Origin: Vespa crabro
Taxonomy: Eukaryota; Arthropoda; Insecta; Hymenoptera; Vespidae
Direction of reading: 5' to 3'
Length of the DNA: 64,000 bases
Assembly (NCBI RefSeq): GCF_910589235.1
Contig: NC_060970.1
Span: 4,267,487-4,331,486, forward strand
The translations under genes were made by a program, and so were the position numbers. Below the pieces are notes generated by a model. It ran no database searches. It saw only the letters and a program-made list of their open reading frames with translations, and was not told the origin of the DNA. Shown here one piece after another: positions 50,624-60,557 of this stretch. The first letter of the stretch is position 1. Every line of letters begins with the position of its first letter.

Positions 50624-50883
50624 CTACTTAAGAAGTTCTACGATGGCTCCAAAACACTCGTCCGCGTTGTAGGTTGAAAATGAGGTAGGTAGACATCGAT
50701 GTAGATCGAAATTGGGTTGGTTCAAATGATTGTAGACTGCTACAACTGTGATGATCTATAAAAGGATTAAAGAAAAATTCATTGTTATAACAATATTGTA
50801 AAATATTTGTTAATGAAATGTAAAAAATTACTTACCAATAATATCCTAAAAGAATGTGTACTAGTTTCTTGATAATCTTCCAT
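50624..50883 (-). CDS. two-exon small open reading frame, 59 residues, unrecognised
   Basis: The coding part is the complement of 50,836-50,883 joined to 50,624-50,755. The ATG at 50,883 has a G at +4 and an in-frame TAG five codons upstream, so the start is well defined. Sixteen codons (starting MEDYQETSTHSF) run to a perfect GTAAGT donor. After an 80-nt intron with a TTTTATAG acceptor the frame continues in phase 0 for 43 codons to TAG. Residues about 13-24 (RILLIITVVAVY) are hydrophobic and could be a short membrane anchor or signal-like segment. The C-terminal part has two cysteines (LHRC and DECFGA) and ends IVELLK. A second GTAAGT overlaps the stop: splicing there to an acceptor at 50,413/50,412 also gives TAG, so the protein end is unchanged. 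No family is recognised. An open run of this length can occur by chance, so the main support is the phase-0 junction between two good splice sites. Confidence 0.35.
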
Positions 50884-51089
50884 GATGCACTGACTCTAAT
50901 ACGCGACAATTATTTATTATGCGACTGCTTTGCACGCAGTCCGTTCACGTTTACATATTCCTAAAGAATAATTTAAATCGCGAAACGCGAGTAAATTTAA
51001 GTTGACGAACAATCACTGCTTCTACTCCGCGATTGTGTTATTTAAGCGAAATAACACTCGATTGCATCGCGCACGATTGCAATAATGTT
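50836..51089 (-). other. predicted exon, 5' leader of the 59-residue frame
   Basis: The exon is 254 nt. The acceptor is a long pyrimidine tract ending TTTTCAG, with the exon starting AACATTATTGC at 51,089. The donor is TATTG/GTAAGT at 50,836/50,835. It contains a nine-codon upstream ORF (ATGCAATCGAGT...TAA) and then the start codon of the 59-residue frame at 50,883. It also carries the last 15 codons of the frame that is open through the two preceding exons, ending at TAA about 45 nt into the exon. Confidence 0.45.
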
Positions 51090-51184
51090 CTGAAAAGAAA
51101 AGAAAAACAAAGTTATTAGTATCACTGTTGGAATACAGAAATGTTTAAACTGTTGGACAATCATTTAAATAGTAATGTACTTAC

Positions 51185-51241
51185 AAAAGTTTGTGTTGAT
51201 CCTTGCACGATGAGCATCCGGCCCAAAGATGATGGAGAATG
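51185..51241 (-). other. predicted 57-nt internal exon
   Basis: The exon is 57 nt (19 codons) with a perfect GTAAGT donor at 51,184-51,179 and a TTGCTTTCAAG acceptor. It is open in the same frame as the exon on either side. It contains an in-frame ATG (MLIVQGSTQTF) that would start a 26-residue peptide ending in the next exon. The acceptor ends AAG rather than CAG and is the weakest of the chain. Confidence 0.4.
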
Positions 51242-51378
51242 CTTGAAAGCAATAAATATTAGACAAAATACAATTCCTGTAAATCATTCCTGAAGGCAGT
51301 TTATATTTAAGACTAAAAATTAATTAATTTAATTAAATTGAAGTTATTAAAAGTTAAACATCAAGCAATAATGATTGG

Positions 51379-51422
51379 CTGAGTCTCGGCATATGCAGAT
51401 TACTGCATATGAAGAGACCCAG
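51379..51422 (-). other. 44-base intronic hairpin, two 9-bp stems
   Basis: On the minus strand the order is CTGGGTCTC, TT, CATATGCAG, loop TAAT, CTGCATATG, CC, GAGACTCAG. All nine outer positions pair (one is G:U) and all nine inner positions pair. On the plus strand the G:U becomes A:C, so the structure is better in the sense of the predicted gene. It lies in the 806-nt intron, about 140 nt 5' of the 57-nt exon. The loop is only four bases, small for a microRNA precursor, and the stem does not extend into the flanks. Confidence 0.5.
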
Positions 51423-51426
51423 TTGT

Positions 51427-51427
<1 letters not shown>

Positions 51428-51465
<38 letters not shown>

Positions 51466-51490
51466 AAATGAAATGAAATGAAATGAAATG
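51428..51490 (+). repeat. poly(A) of 36 followed by (TGAAA)5
   Basis: A 36-base A run directly follows the 44-base hairpin and passes into a TGAAA pentamer array. A-tail plus short tail repeat is the usual 3' end of a retroposed element, but I find no recognisable SINE body or target-site duplication. Confidence 0.85.
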
Positions 51491-52047
51491 ATAACTGCAA
51501 TAAAAAGAAACAAACAGCATCAAGAGGACAAGTACACTGCATCCTCTGCTACCTGAAAAAAATTATTTATTTTTAATGATCATTATTTTATGAATAAGAA
51601 TATAAATATCTATAATATTTAATTAGAAAATATTGAAAATAATTAGCTTTTCATTTAAATAGTTTACTATAAAAGCAATGTTATTAATAATATTGTTAGG
51701 GTTATTAATATTATTAATAATATTTGTAATATATTATTAATATTATTAATAAAATTATATTAATATATATTATATTATAATTAACAATAATATTAATATA
51801 AAATTAGAGTATATTATTTGTAATTAAATTAAATTTCATTTTACTCTTATATCTAATCTAAGATTATTTTAATTTAAAATTTATTTCTATTAAATAAATT
51901 ATATCTTATATCATAGTGGTTTGTATTATTAAAATATAAATAAAGTAATATTATAGTTTATTATTGTATATTTAATGTACCTATAATAAAATATAAAGAC
52001 CAGATTAGTAGCAAAAGAAAAAAAAAAAAAAAACAAAGAAAACTTAC
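51491..52047. other. AT-rich intronic stretch
   Basis: This is very AT-rich sequence with many ATTATTAATA motifs (51,660-51,980) between two predicted exons. A TTTTTTTCAG acceptor-like site at about 51,551 on the minus strand could begin another exon (GTAGCAGAGGATGC...). It has no partner donor that I can see. Confidence 0.4.
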
Positions 52048-52101
52048 ATTAGAGGGACAGCACAAACAAATTGAGGATTTGTATACTGCGTAGATTATTT
52101 C
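52048..52101 (-). other. predicted 54-nt internal exon
   Basis: The exon is 54 nt (18 codons), bounded by TTTTTCCTCAG on the 5' side and a GTAAGT donor on the 3' side. It is open in frame 0 (EIIYAVYKSSICLCCPSN) and joins in phase to the 57-nt exon. It has no ATG, so any protein would have to start upstream or in the next exon. Confidence 0.42.
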
Positions 52102-52281
52102 CTGAGGAAAAAGTAATAATATTTATAGCTCATTATTTTATAATAAATGTACCTAAATATTACAATTAAGAATCAATATTCAATAATAGTTAGAATAATT
52201 ATACGATATTAATGATCATAATTAAAGAAAGAGAAATTAGATTTTTAATTGAATAATTAATTAGAAAATAATATTACTAAC

Positions 52282-52484
52282 CTATAAAAAGAGAGAACGG
52301 AGAAAGATAAGTAAAACCGTGACGTCGCAATTAGATATATTGTGTTACACAGAGAGAGGTGACTTCCCCCACCATTCCTTGTCCAGCCAAACGTTCGGCA
52401 ATGTTTTGAAGCGAATGTTTTTTGTAGGAAGTGTATTTCTACGAACTTCGATTCGTGGAATGCAATGTATATACATATTATTGT
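52282..52484 (-). other. candidate upstream exon with a 45-codon open end
   Basis: The acceptor CTTTTATTTCACAG sits at 52,485. The exon ends at a pyrimidine-rich stretch with TATAG/GTTAGT at 52,282/52,281. From the first ATG the frame runs 43 codons to TAA at 52,345 and reads like ordinary protein (for example RIEVRRNTLPTKNIRFKTL), with no simple repeat. Joined to the next exon in frame 0 it ends in a stop, so it does not extend the downstream reading frame. It may be a 5' leader with its own small ORF. Confidence 0.25.
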
Positions 52485-52781
52485 CTGTGAAATAAAAGAA
52501 CCTTATAAATAGAGAATAAGATTCTTGATATAAATATAAATGTGAAGGTGAAAGAATATATATATACGTATATATATACGTATATATTTGCGAATAGTAT
52601 GTAGCCATATATGTATGTATATATGTAGCTTGCAGTACATTAACGAATGACAGCAAAGCCAACCACATATCTCGCATCGCAATATCGGCAAGGATACTGA
52701 GGGAAGAGAATAGTAAAATAGAAAGAAAGACAAAGAAGAGAGAGAGAGAGAGAAAGAGAGAGAGATTCCCACATTGCAGTC

Positions 52782-52821
<40 letters not shown>

Positions 52822-53020
52822 ACCATCCATATAAGATATATAGAAAGGATATATATACGATATGAAATACGATCGATCGTGATGTATGAACTATAAATTA
52901 TTACACTGAACGTTATAAAATCATAAAAAAAAGTACTAATCGCGAAAATATAAATAGAAAATCTTTTAATAGGTATTCGTAAGGATTACGTAACGATCAT
53001 CTAACGGGTTTTTGAGATAC
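52485..53020. other. spacer with microsatellites between the gene and the 461-bp array
   Basis: It holds TATACG repeats at 52,559-52,587, a GA tract at 52,736-52,764 and a compound (TA)n/(TG)n tract at 52,782-52,821. The last 100 bases may be a decayed fragment of the 461-bp unit. No gene is seen. Confidence 0.55.
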
Positions 53021-54260
53021 GCAATTGCGTCATTTTTTATTTTCGCGAATATCTTTGAAACGCAAAGATGGCCCGACTTGAAAACACTCACGCATGAAAA
53101 TCGCATTTTCGCATATCGATTGATATATAAATGATGGGTGTACGTTAGAAAATAATATCTAATTACCTGTTATTAACGGGACGACGAAGCTCTCCTGCAA
53201 ATCCCTGGCACAAATCGATTCAAAATGGCCGATCCTATGTCAGCATGGAAGGTATGTGGACCCCTTGGATACACGTATTACGTCATCTTCATAATGGCCA
53301 TCCAGGAAGCTTGTAATTTTTCGATCTATTATACAAAAATATGGAAATATTAAAAATATAATATACGATCATAAAAATCGTCAAAACTAATATATAATTG
53401 GACCAAACTATCGAAATAAATCACTGAAACTCGATATCTGCGTAAATAAGGCCGAAAAATGCAAATAAAAAAATTTGAGGAAAGCAATTGCGTCATTTTA
53501 TATTTTCACGAATATCTTTTAAGCGCGACAATATCCCGACTCGAAAACGTTCACACGTGGAAATCTTCTTAACGGCAATCGATTGATATGTAAAAGAAGG
53601 GTGTACGTTAGAAAATAATATCTAATTACCTGTTATTAACGGGACGACGAAGCTCTTCTGCAACCAATAGCACTCACCAATTTAAGATGGAGGTTTCATC
53701 ATCAGGAAGAAGGATATGTGGAACCCCCGCGCATGCGCGTTATATCACTTACGTAATGGCCCCCCGCAAAGCTTATAATTTTTCGATCTATTATACAAAA
53801 ATATGGAAATATTAAATATATGATATACGATCATAAAAATCGTCAAAACTAATACATAATTGAACCAAACTAACGAAATAAATCACTGAAACTCGATATC
53901 TGCGTAAATAAGGCCGAAAAATACAGATAAAAAATTCGAGGAAAATAATTGCGTCATTTTATATTTTCGCGAATATCTTTTAAACGCGACGATACCCCGA
54001 CTCAAAAACATTCACACGTGGAAATCGTCTTATCGGAAATCGATTGATATATAAAAGAAAGGTGTACATTGAGAAAAAAATATCTAATTACTTGTAATTA
54101 ACGGGACGATGAAGCTCTCCTGCAATCAGTAGCACTCACCAATTTAAGATGGCAGTGTCATCACCAGCAGGGAGGTAAGGTGATTACTCCCCCCACTACC
54201 ACCACCACCACATGCTAATTATGCGCCATCTACACAATGGCCCCCTGCGAAGCTCGTAAT
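53021..54260. promoter_or_regulatory. repeated promoter-like motif set within the 461-bp units
   Basis: Every unit has TGACGCAAT (bZIP, minus sense) near its start. A YY1-like AAGATGG lies about 210 bases on (AAAATGG in unit 1), followed by AATGGCC. Between the last two, unit 1 has TTACGTCA at 53,278-53,285 and unit 2 has the palindrome TTACGTAA at 53,749-53,756. Unit 2 also has CGCGCATGCGCG at 53,728-53,739, a perfect NRF1/Ewg-type site. On the minus strand units 1 and 2 read AACAG/GTAATT at 53,167 and 53,630, a possible first-exon donor. Unit 3 has CAA/GTAATT. The motif families are known in animal promoters. Their use here is inferred. Confidence 0.35.
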
Positions 54261-54392
54261 TTTTCGATCTGTTAAGTGAAAATATCGAAAGATTAAAAAT
54301 ACGATATACGATTGCAAAGACCATCGAAACGAATACTTTGTTAATCCAAACTAAGAAAATAAATGTATGAAACTCGATATCCGTAGAAATAA
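53021..54392. repeat. three direct tandem copies of a unit of about 461 bp
   Basis: The copies are 53,021-53,483, 53,484-53,944 and 53,945 to about 54,392. Each opens with AATTGCGTCATTTT, then has TCGATTGATAT, TAACGGGACGA, GAAGCTC, an AATTTAAGATGG-type motif, AATGGCC, TAATTTTTCGATCT and ACTCGATATC. By hand alignment units 2 and 3 agree at roughly 90% of the first 200 bases. The 50-60 bases between the ATGG motif and AATGGCC have diverged much more. The stretch just before 53,021 (ATCATAAAAA...GTACTAAT) may be a decayed part of a fourth copy. No coding frame runs through the unit. Confidence 0.9.
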
Positions 54393-54438
54393 GATCTGAA
54401 TAAAATTCGATATCTATAGAAATAAGACCTGAATAAAA
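54373..54438. repeat. two tandem copies of a 33-bp unit
   Basis: A TCGATATC...AGAAATAAGA.CTGAATAAAA segment occurs at 54,373-54,405 and again at 54,406-54,438. It matches the end of the 461-bp units (TCGATATCTGCGTAAATAAGG), so it is a small local duplication of the array edge. Confidence 0.75.
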
Positions 54439-55274
54439 ATATATCGAAAATATCGAAGTATATCGAATCGTCGAATGTAATATCTTATTATTACGAATTG
54501 TTATACTCGAGTTTTCATGATGGTATAAGTTAGAGGTTATTAAATTAATATTTAATGTAATAATTTACATAATAATATAAACGATATCGTGAGTATTTTC
54601 AAGTCGTTCGTTCTGAAGTTTCGAACGATATCTTTTTTTCTCGATGTTAAGGGAAATGAATGAAATCAAGTATCGATGATTATTTCAGTTCACATAGATA
54701 GTACCGAGGATGAGGTTATGTAGATGCAATGATCGAACTGTTCAACGCAAGATGCAATTCGAGTTCTTTACGGTATCAAACTCTTTCTTTCCCTTTCTCC
54801 CCGGTCCTCCGGAGGTCGATGGCGAGGGGTTAATGAATGAATCGCCGGATATTCAACGGTGCAGCCACAAAGGAGCCAAGTCGAGCCACCACGAAGGCAA
54901 AAGACCCTCCCTTAATTAATATAGATTACTTCTAATTGTATATTTATCTATTAATCCATATTAACGTGGAGGCCACCGGAGCGAACGAATGTCTTTAGTC
55001 GGCTTATTCGACTTAATCGACCGAAGGGTTGTAAATTGATTGATGTCTCATTCTTCTCTCCTCTCTCCCTTCACTCCCCCTCATAACGGCCGTTTTTTTT
55101 TATTTCGCATTACTCCTTCTAAAACTCTTCTTCTTCATCTTCTTCTTCGATTTATTTCTTTCTTCGATAATAAATCTTTAAATATGAAAGAAAAATATAA
55201 AGGGCCGTCTTTAGTTTATCGATTACAAGAAATTCATCACGTTTATTTATAGTTAGTGGCATGGCGAGAGAGAA

Positions 55275-55279
<5 letters not shown>

Positions 55280-55321
<42 letters not shown>
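55280..55321. repeat. (GA)21 microsatellite
   Basis: A perfect GA run of about 42 bases. Confidence 0.95.
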
Positions 55322-55324
<3 letters not shown>

Positions 55325-57012
55325 TTTCCTTCGTAGCATCGAAAACGTGAGGAGATTTGAGACAAGAAGATGAGAAGAAAAATGAAGAAACGTTGGGCGG
55401 TAGGGATAGAAAATAGTAAGAAGAAAGAACGAAGAGGGAGAAGGGGGAAGATGGAAAGGGAGAAGGAAAGAAAGAGTGTGTAAGAGAGAAAGAGAGGGAG
55501 AGGGAGACGTAAGCCCCCTTCACCTATCGTTATCGGGTGAGTTGCATTCTGGCAGGAAGGAGCTTCGAAATGAAAGTCACGACTTATCCGAGGCTCCAGC
55601 TTCTGATTGAATGGCTGCGCCGTAGGCATTCGACGGAGAACGAAAGCGAGAAAACTGCGATAGTGGAGAGAGGAAGAAGAAGAAGAAGAAGAAGAAGAAG
55701 AAAGAAAGAAAGAAAAAAAGAAAAAGAAAAGTAGAAGAGAAAGGGAAAGAAAGAAGCGTACGAATGAGTGCAAGAAGGAAGAGAGAAAGAAATAGTAAGT
55801 ACGTGTCCCTTTTTCTCTCGTTTGATTTGAAGAGTAAGAGAAAGAGTGAGAGAGAGAAAGAAAAAGAGAGAACGTACCACCACGCGGCATTTGGTATCTG
55901 AAATCCCCAATATTTTTAAAAGCACAGGGGCTGCCTACTCTCGCATAGAGAGAGACAGAGAGAGAGAAAGAGAGAGAGAGAGTAAGAGAGAAATAGTGAG
56001 CCGCAGGAAGTGGGCGTGGGAGGGGAAGAAGAAGGGTCTCGAGGAGTCTCCGTCTCGGCCGGCTTCAAAGGCGCGCGAAACCTTTCCGCGGCCATTAAAA
56101 TACGAATAATAATTATAAGTGCGACGGCAGAGTGATCAGTCCTCTCGTCAGACGAAGCGATCGCCCGTATCAGTCGTCGAACGCAACCCCTCGGCCAACC
56201 CCTCTCTTCAACATTCCTATTTCGCTCATTTCATCCAGATTTTTCTTCTTGTCTTTCCTCACATAATACCAGGACGAATGTCGTAGCCGATATGTCATCT
56301 CGTTATCTTCCTTAAAATTTTCATTTGCATATCCTTGGAAAACGAAAGAAAAAAAAAAAAAAGAAAAAGACAGAAAGAAAGGAACTGAACATTTTTACAG
56401 AAAAAAAAGAGAGAGAGAGAGAGAGAGATAGAGAAAGGTGAAGAACACAAAAATAATTCAGTGGAGTGCAATCCATCGACTCCGTTCGGTGTTAATCACG
56501 AAAAAGCAAGATGCCTTCCGCGTATCAAGACCGACTTAACTACTCGAGAAATATGTCCGAAAGCTTTGCCCTTTCCTTCGGTGGCTACAAAAAAAAAAAA
56601 AAAAAAAAAAAAAAACAACGAAAAGAAAAAAAACAACAGGGATCTCTCTCGTGACGTTGCATTCAGCATAACCAAAGTTCTTTCCTGCGGAATGGAAAAT
56701 CATCAACGTATATAAATATAAACGTAATATGTAAAAATAATCATCGTTTGACGGGGGATGAGGGTAAAAAGCAAAAAACAGCAAAAGAAAAGAAGAAAAA
56801 ACAGAAACATTACACTAACTTTAGGTTACATAAATCAACAAGAAAATATCCCTAGAATGATAAGTCATTAGAAAAATCAAAACGAAAAAAAAAAGATTTA
56901 TATCGTACAGATACGATACCTTTTTTTTTCAAGTGCTTATTAATTGTAATTACGTAGGCACATAAGTCCGATACGCGTGCGAGGATGCGATGACGACGAA
57001 GACGACGACTAC

Positions 57013-57045
<33 letters not shown>

Positions 57046-57293
57046 AAGAGAAGAGAAGAGAGTAGGAAGAGGGAAAAGGCGTGGAAGAGAAGAAGGAAGA
57101 ATCCTTAAAGGTATATCCACACGCCTAGAAGTGTCGCCCGAGCGAACGTCGGTCTACGATTGCTCGTTAGCGTAGCCACGGCCCCGTGTCTGTCACGAAA
57201 TCGCTGATTATCATCGTTCAAGGAAACCACCGACGCTACCCGCTACATCGTCCCTCCCTCACCTGCCCTCTCTTATCCCTCTCTTATTCCTCC

Positions 57294-57299
<6 letters not shown>

Positions 57300-57339
<40 letters not shown>
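57300..57339. repeat. (CT)20 microsatellite
   Basis: A perfect CT run of about 40 bases inside a longer pyrimidine-rich stretch. Confidence 0.95.
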
Positions 57340-57349
<10 letters not shown>

Positions 57350-57786
57350 GTATCTATCTCTTTTCTCCTTCTCCATCTTTTTCTTTTTCTTCTTCCTTTT
57401 TCTTTTTCCTTTTTTCTTCTATAGAGCAGCCATCGTGGCCATTACTTACTTATGCCACGCTTTGCTAGTCCTTAGAAAAAGCCTCTTACAAAGGCGCAGT
57501 CCAAAGATTTTTTATTTACCTAGCTTCTTAACGGTGGTTTCGTTCTTTTTTTCCTTCTTTCTTTTCTTTCTCTCTCTTTCTCTCTCTTTCTTCTTCTTCT
57601 TTTTTTTCTATTTTAAGAGATATCAAAAATGTGCACTCAAGATAATGGACGTCTTCTCGATTATTGAAGAGTACACAATGTGTCTAACATTTTTACAAAA
57701 CTTCGATTTTTCATATTTCAGATATATTCCAAGTGCAATATCATTTTAGTGATAATACACACTTTAGTAATAACACATATTCGTGG

Positions 57787-57793
<7 letters not shown>

Positions 57794-57834
<41 letters not shown>
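57794..57834. repeat. (TA)20 microsatellite
   Basis: A perfect TA run of about 41 bases. Confidence 0.95.
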
Positions 57835-57838
<4 letters not shown>

Positions 57839-60557
57839 TTCTACGCCTTTGGCAAGGTTCGGCGAGCGTAATGGTGGTTCACACATCGGTCGTCGACGGT
57901 ACACGTGTGAACACGGCGACACACAGAACCCGGAATCAGGGAAGGCGCTTATTATTTCAAGGTTCGGTTCGCTGGCGCATCAAATAATCAGACGCGATGC
58001 GCTACACAAGATAAGTTCATGAAAAAGTAGACGATTAGATTGCTCTCTCTCTCTCTCTCTCTCTCTCTTTCTATATATATATATCTATACCTATATAAGT
58101 ATATAAATATATCCAACAGGAAGGAAGCGTCGCGGATAAACTTGGCTACGTCTTAACCCATTGTCACACGATTTTTTCCGTAATCATAGTTTTCCTACGA
58201 AGTAATAAGAACATAATTACTCAAGCAGTTGTTGAATATTTTCAAATAGAATCGATCTTTCTAGATTTTAAGATTGATTGATGATAAAATGAAATATTAT
58301 TGGCAAAGTGAAGAATTATTCAAATTTATCAGTAGACAGACTTCTAATAATACAAATTAATAAGCATTGAAGATTACGATATGATCATGAATCATTTAGG
58401 ATAGACATAAGCTATCGGGGTAGGATGGAGGGAGAAGGTTGAAATAACGATATCCTGAGATGCACCCTCGTCAAAACGTCACGACGAGTCTCCTGGTCGT
58501 AGCCACATATCGCTTGGTGTCAGCCTTTCGGTAGTCATTCAGCTTGACAAATGTCCAGCAACACCCTCGATCCTTCCATGTCTAGTGCCTTGAATCTAAA
58601 TCCCTCGGTCCACACATCGCAAAGATGGTGTGTTGTACAAACCAAAAGCTTTGCAATGTTCGTTCGTTACATCAATTACTCTAAAACGTTCTTCTACTAT
58701 CTCTTTAAGAAGATGATATTATATATTTCATATGTTACAAATAAATAGTACGATGTATGTACAATTAAAGAGATCGTGAGAAGTAAAGAGAATCGAATCG
58801 AATGACGTAAGAAAAAAGAAAAGAGGAAGAAAGAAAGAAAGAAAGAAAGAAAATAATTTTCTTGGATGGTTTTATTCACGCCTCACCTAACACGTCGCGT
58901 TTCGTTCGCTTCAACTGCCGATTCGGTCTTGCTCTTTCCCTGAAAAACGCCAAAACCCTCTGCCATAGTAGAAATACACGAGGGACTAGGAAGAACGATC
59001 GTGATCGTGGAATAAAGTAGGAACGAATGGAGGAGTATGTGGGGGATGACGTATGACAAAATACACAAAGACGTCTTGTCTCCCCGTTATACGGGAACAC
59101 TGCGGCAAAATGCCGAGTTCCTTTTAACTTTCATGAGAATATAAAGAAAAAGCGTACGTGTGGTATTTAAAATACAATGTCTATGTTCAATTGAATTTCT
59201 ACGTAAAAGGTATTATCGTGGAATGATTTATATTTGATATTTTAAAAAGTAACGTGAAATATAAATGACGAATGATGATAATAATAATAATAATAATAAA
59301 AAAGATAAAAAAGGAAACGTAAGAGAGAAGTAAATGGGTTACCTACGTCCTACGTACCTTACTGGACAAGGTTAAGAGATACGGGAAGGAAAGTTTGGAC
59401 GAACAAATTGGCGAGATCAAGTAAGAGAAGAAAACGCCTTGCAAGAAGATAATCCATGTAGGAGAGTAGATGAAGTTAAGTCCACGAGGTCGAAGGATTT
59501 CGGTTGATCGATCGGTGGATCATGTCTCATCGACCTTTCGTTTTGTCGAGGTCTCCATCTTGCCTTCGGGCCTGGTAACGCCAAGGTAAATCAGAAAACC
59601 GCTTTGACAAATCCTCTCGCGTCCACGCGGATCTTAGAAATCGTTCGATTTATTTCCACTGGCCGATGACGTTGCTGATAAATGCACAGTATGTACCACG
59701 GTTAAAGATTATCGGTATCTAAATCTATCTAACGAGCTAATGTTAGATATAAAACGTATCATATATTAACAGATTAAATAATCCCAATAAATCCTATACA
59801 CGTGAAAGTTCTGAGTAAAGTAGTAACTGAGCAAAAGTTAGACGATACGTTTCGTAAAAAAAAAAAAAGAAAAAAAAAATAAAAGAGAGAGAAAAAGAAA
59901 ATCATAGACGGTAATTGTAAGTCAGAAGGGAAACGATTTCTTTTCGACTTTAGACGGATTAAAGCGTATAATTCGTCGAGGATTGTCTATCAAAAAGAGT
60001 CGAATTATGTATGTATGATCGCGTCCGCTTTCTCACCGTTACCGGAACCTACTAATAGACATACACAGATACATACATACATACGTAGATAGTTCTGTCT
60101 CCTCGACTCTTTTGCCTAGGAAGCAAGGGGCGTTTCACCTCTAGAAATAAGAATCAGAAGGGAGGAGATCACCGTTAAGGAAGGAAAAAAAAGGAAGGAA
60201 AAGGACAAGATAAAGGAAAGAGAAAGAGAGAAATAAATATTGCGGAAAACGGGAAGAACAGAGAGAGAGAAAGAGAGGAAGAGGATAGATACATACCTAC
60301 ATCTCTCGAGTATAGTACGTTCGCTCTAATAGCATGAATAAAAAGAGGAAAGAGGACGAAAGAGCAGAAGTCGGGTAAAGCCCGCTGGATATAATGAAGC
60401 ATCGAGGAGGAGGTTAATGCATAGGATTATCGAGTCTTCCCATGCCCCACATCGGTCATTACGGAATAACAGTAATTATTAAATATGCGAAGGCTTCGTC
60501 GTAGGTAATCTCTTCTCGGGCCATTGTAAGACGATTGCTCCTTTCTTCTCGCCCAAG

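Larger units (their letters stand above)
50258..52484 (-). other. predicted multi-exon transcription unit (lncRNA or small-protein gene)
   Basis: Reading the minus strand, five exons can be chained, each with consensus borders: 52,484-52,282, 52,101-52,048, 51,241-51,185, 51,089-50,836 and 50,755 to about 50,258. Donors are GTTAGT, then GTAAGT three times. Acceptors are TTTCACAG, TTTTTCCTCAG, TTGCTTTCAAG (non-consensus C/AAG), CTTTTCTTTTCAG and CCTTTTATAG. Introns are 180, 806, 94-95 and 80 nt, typical of insects. An AATAAA lies at 50,282-50,277. The region is poor in the (GA)n/(CT)n repeats that fill the rest of the window, as expected for transcribed unique DNA. The longest frame it encodes is 59 residues, so it may be a long non-coding RNA or a small-protein gene. 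I do not recognise a homologue. Exon chaining is my inference; the individual splice motifs are directly visible. The first exon is unknown and could lie in the repeats at 53,021-54,390. Confidence 0.42.

Noticed and set aside
51379..51422. known microRNA
   Set aside because: The arms match none of the conserved insect microRNA seeds I could recall, and the 4-base loop is too small for a standard precursor. Kept only as an unexplained hairpin.
52276..52290. recursive (zero-length) splice site TATAG/GTTAGT
   Set aside because: Recursive sites are known in very long introns. The nearby introns are short, so an ordinary donor is simpler.
53021..54392. CRISPR-like array
   Set aside because: Units are about 461 bp with no short identical repeats and regular spacers, and the DNA is eukaryotic.
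55243..55890. 215-codon open frame, minus strand
   Set aside because: Polypurine tract read in reverse, giving S/L/F runs; compositional only.
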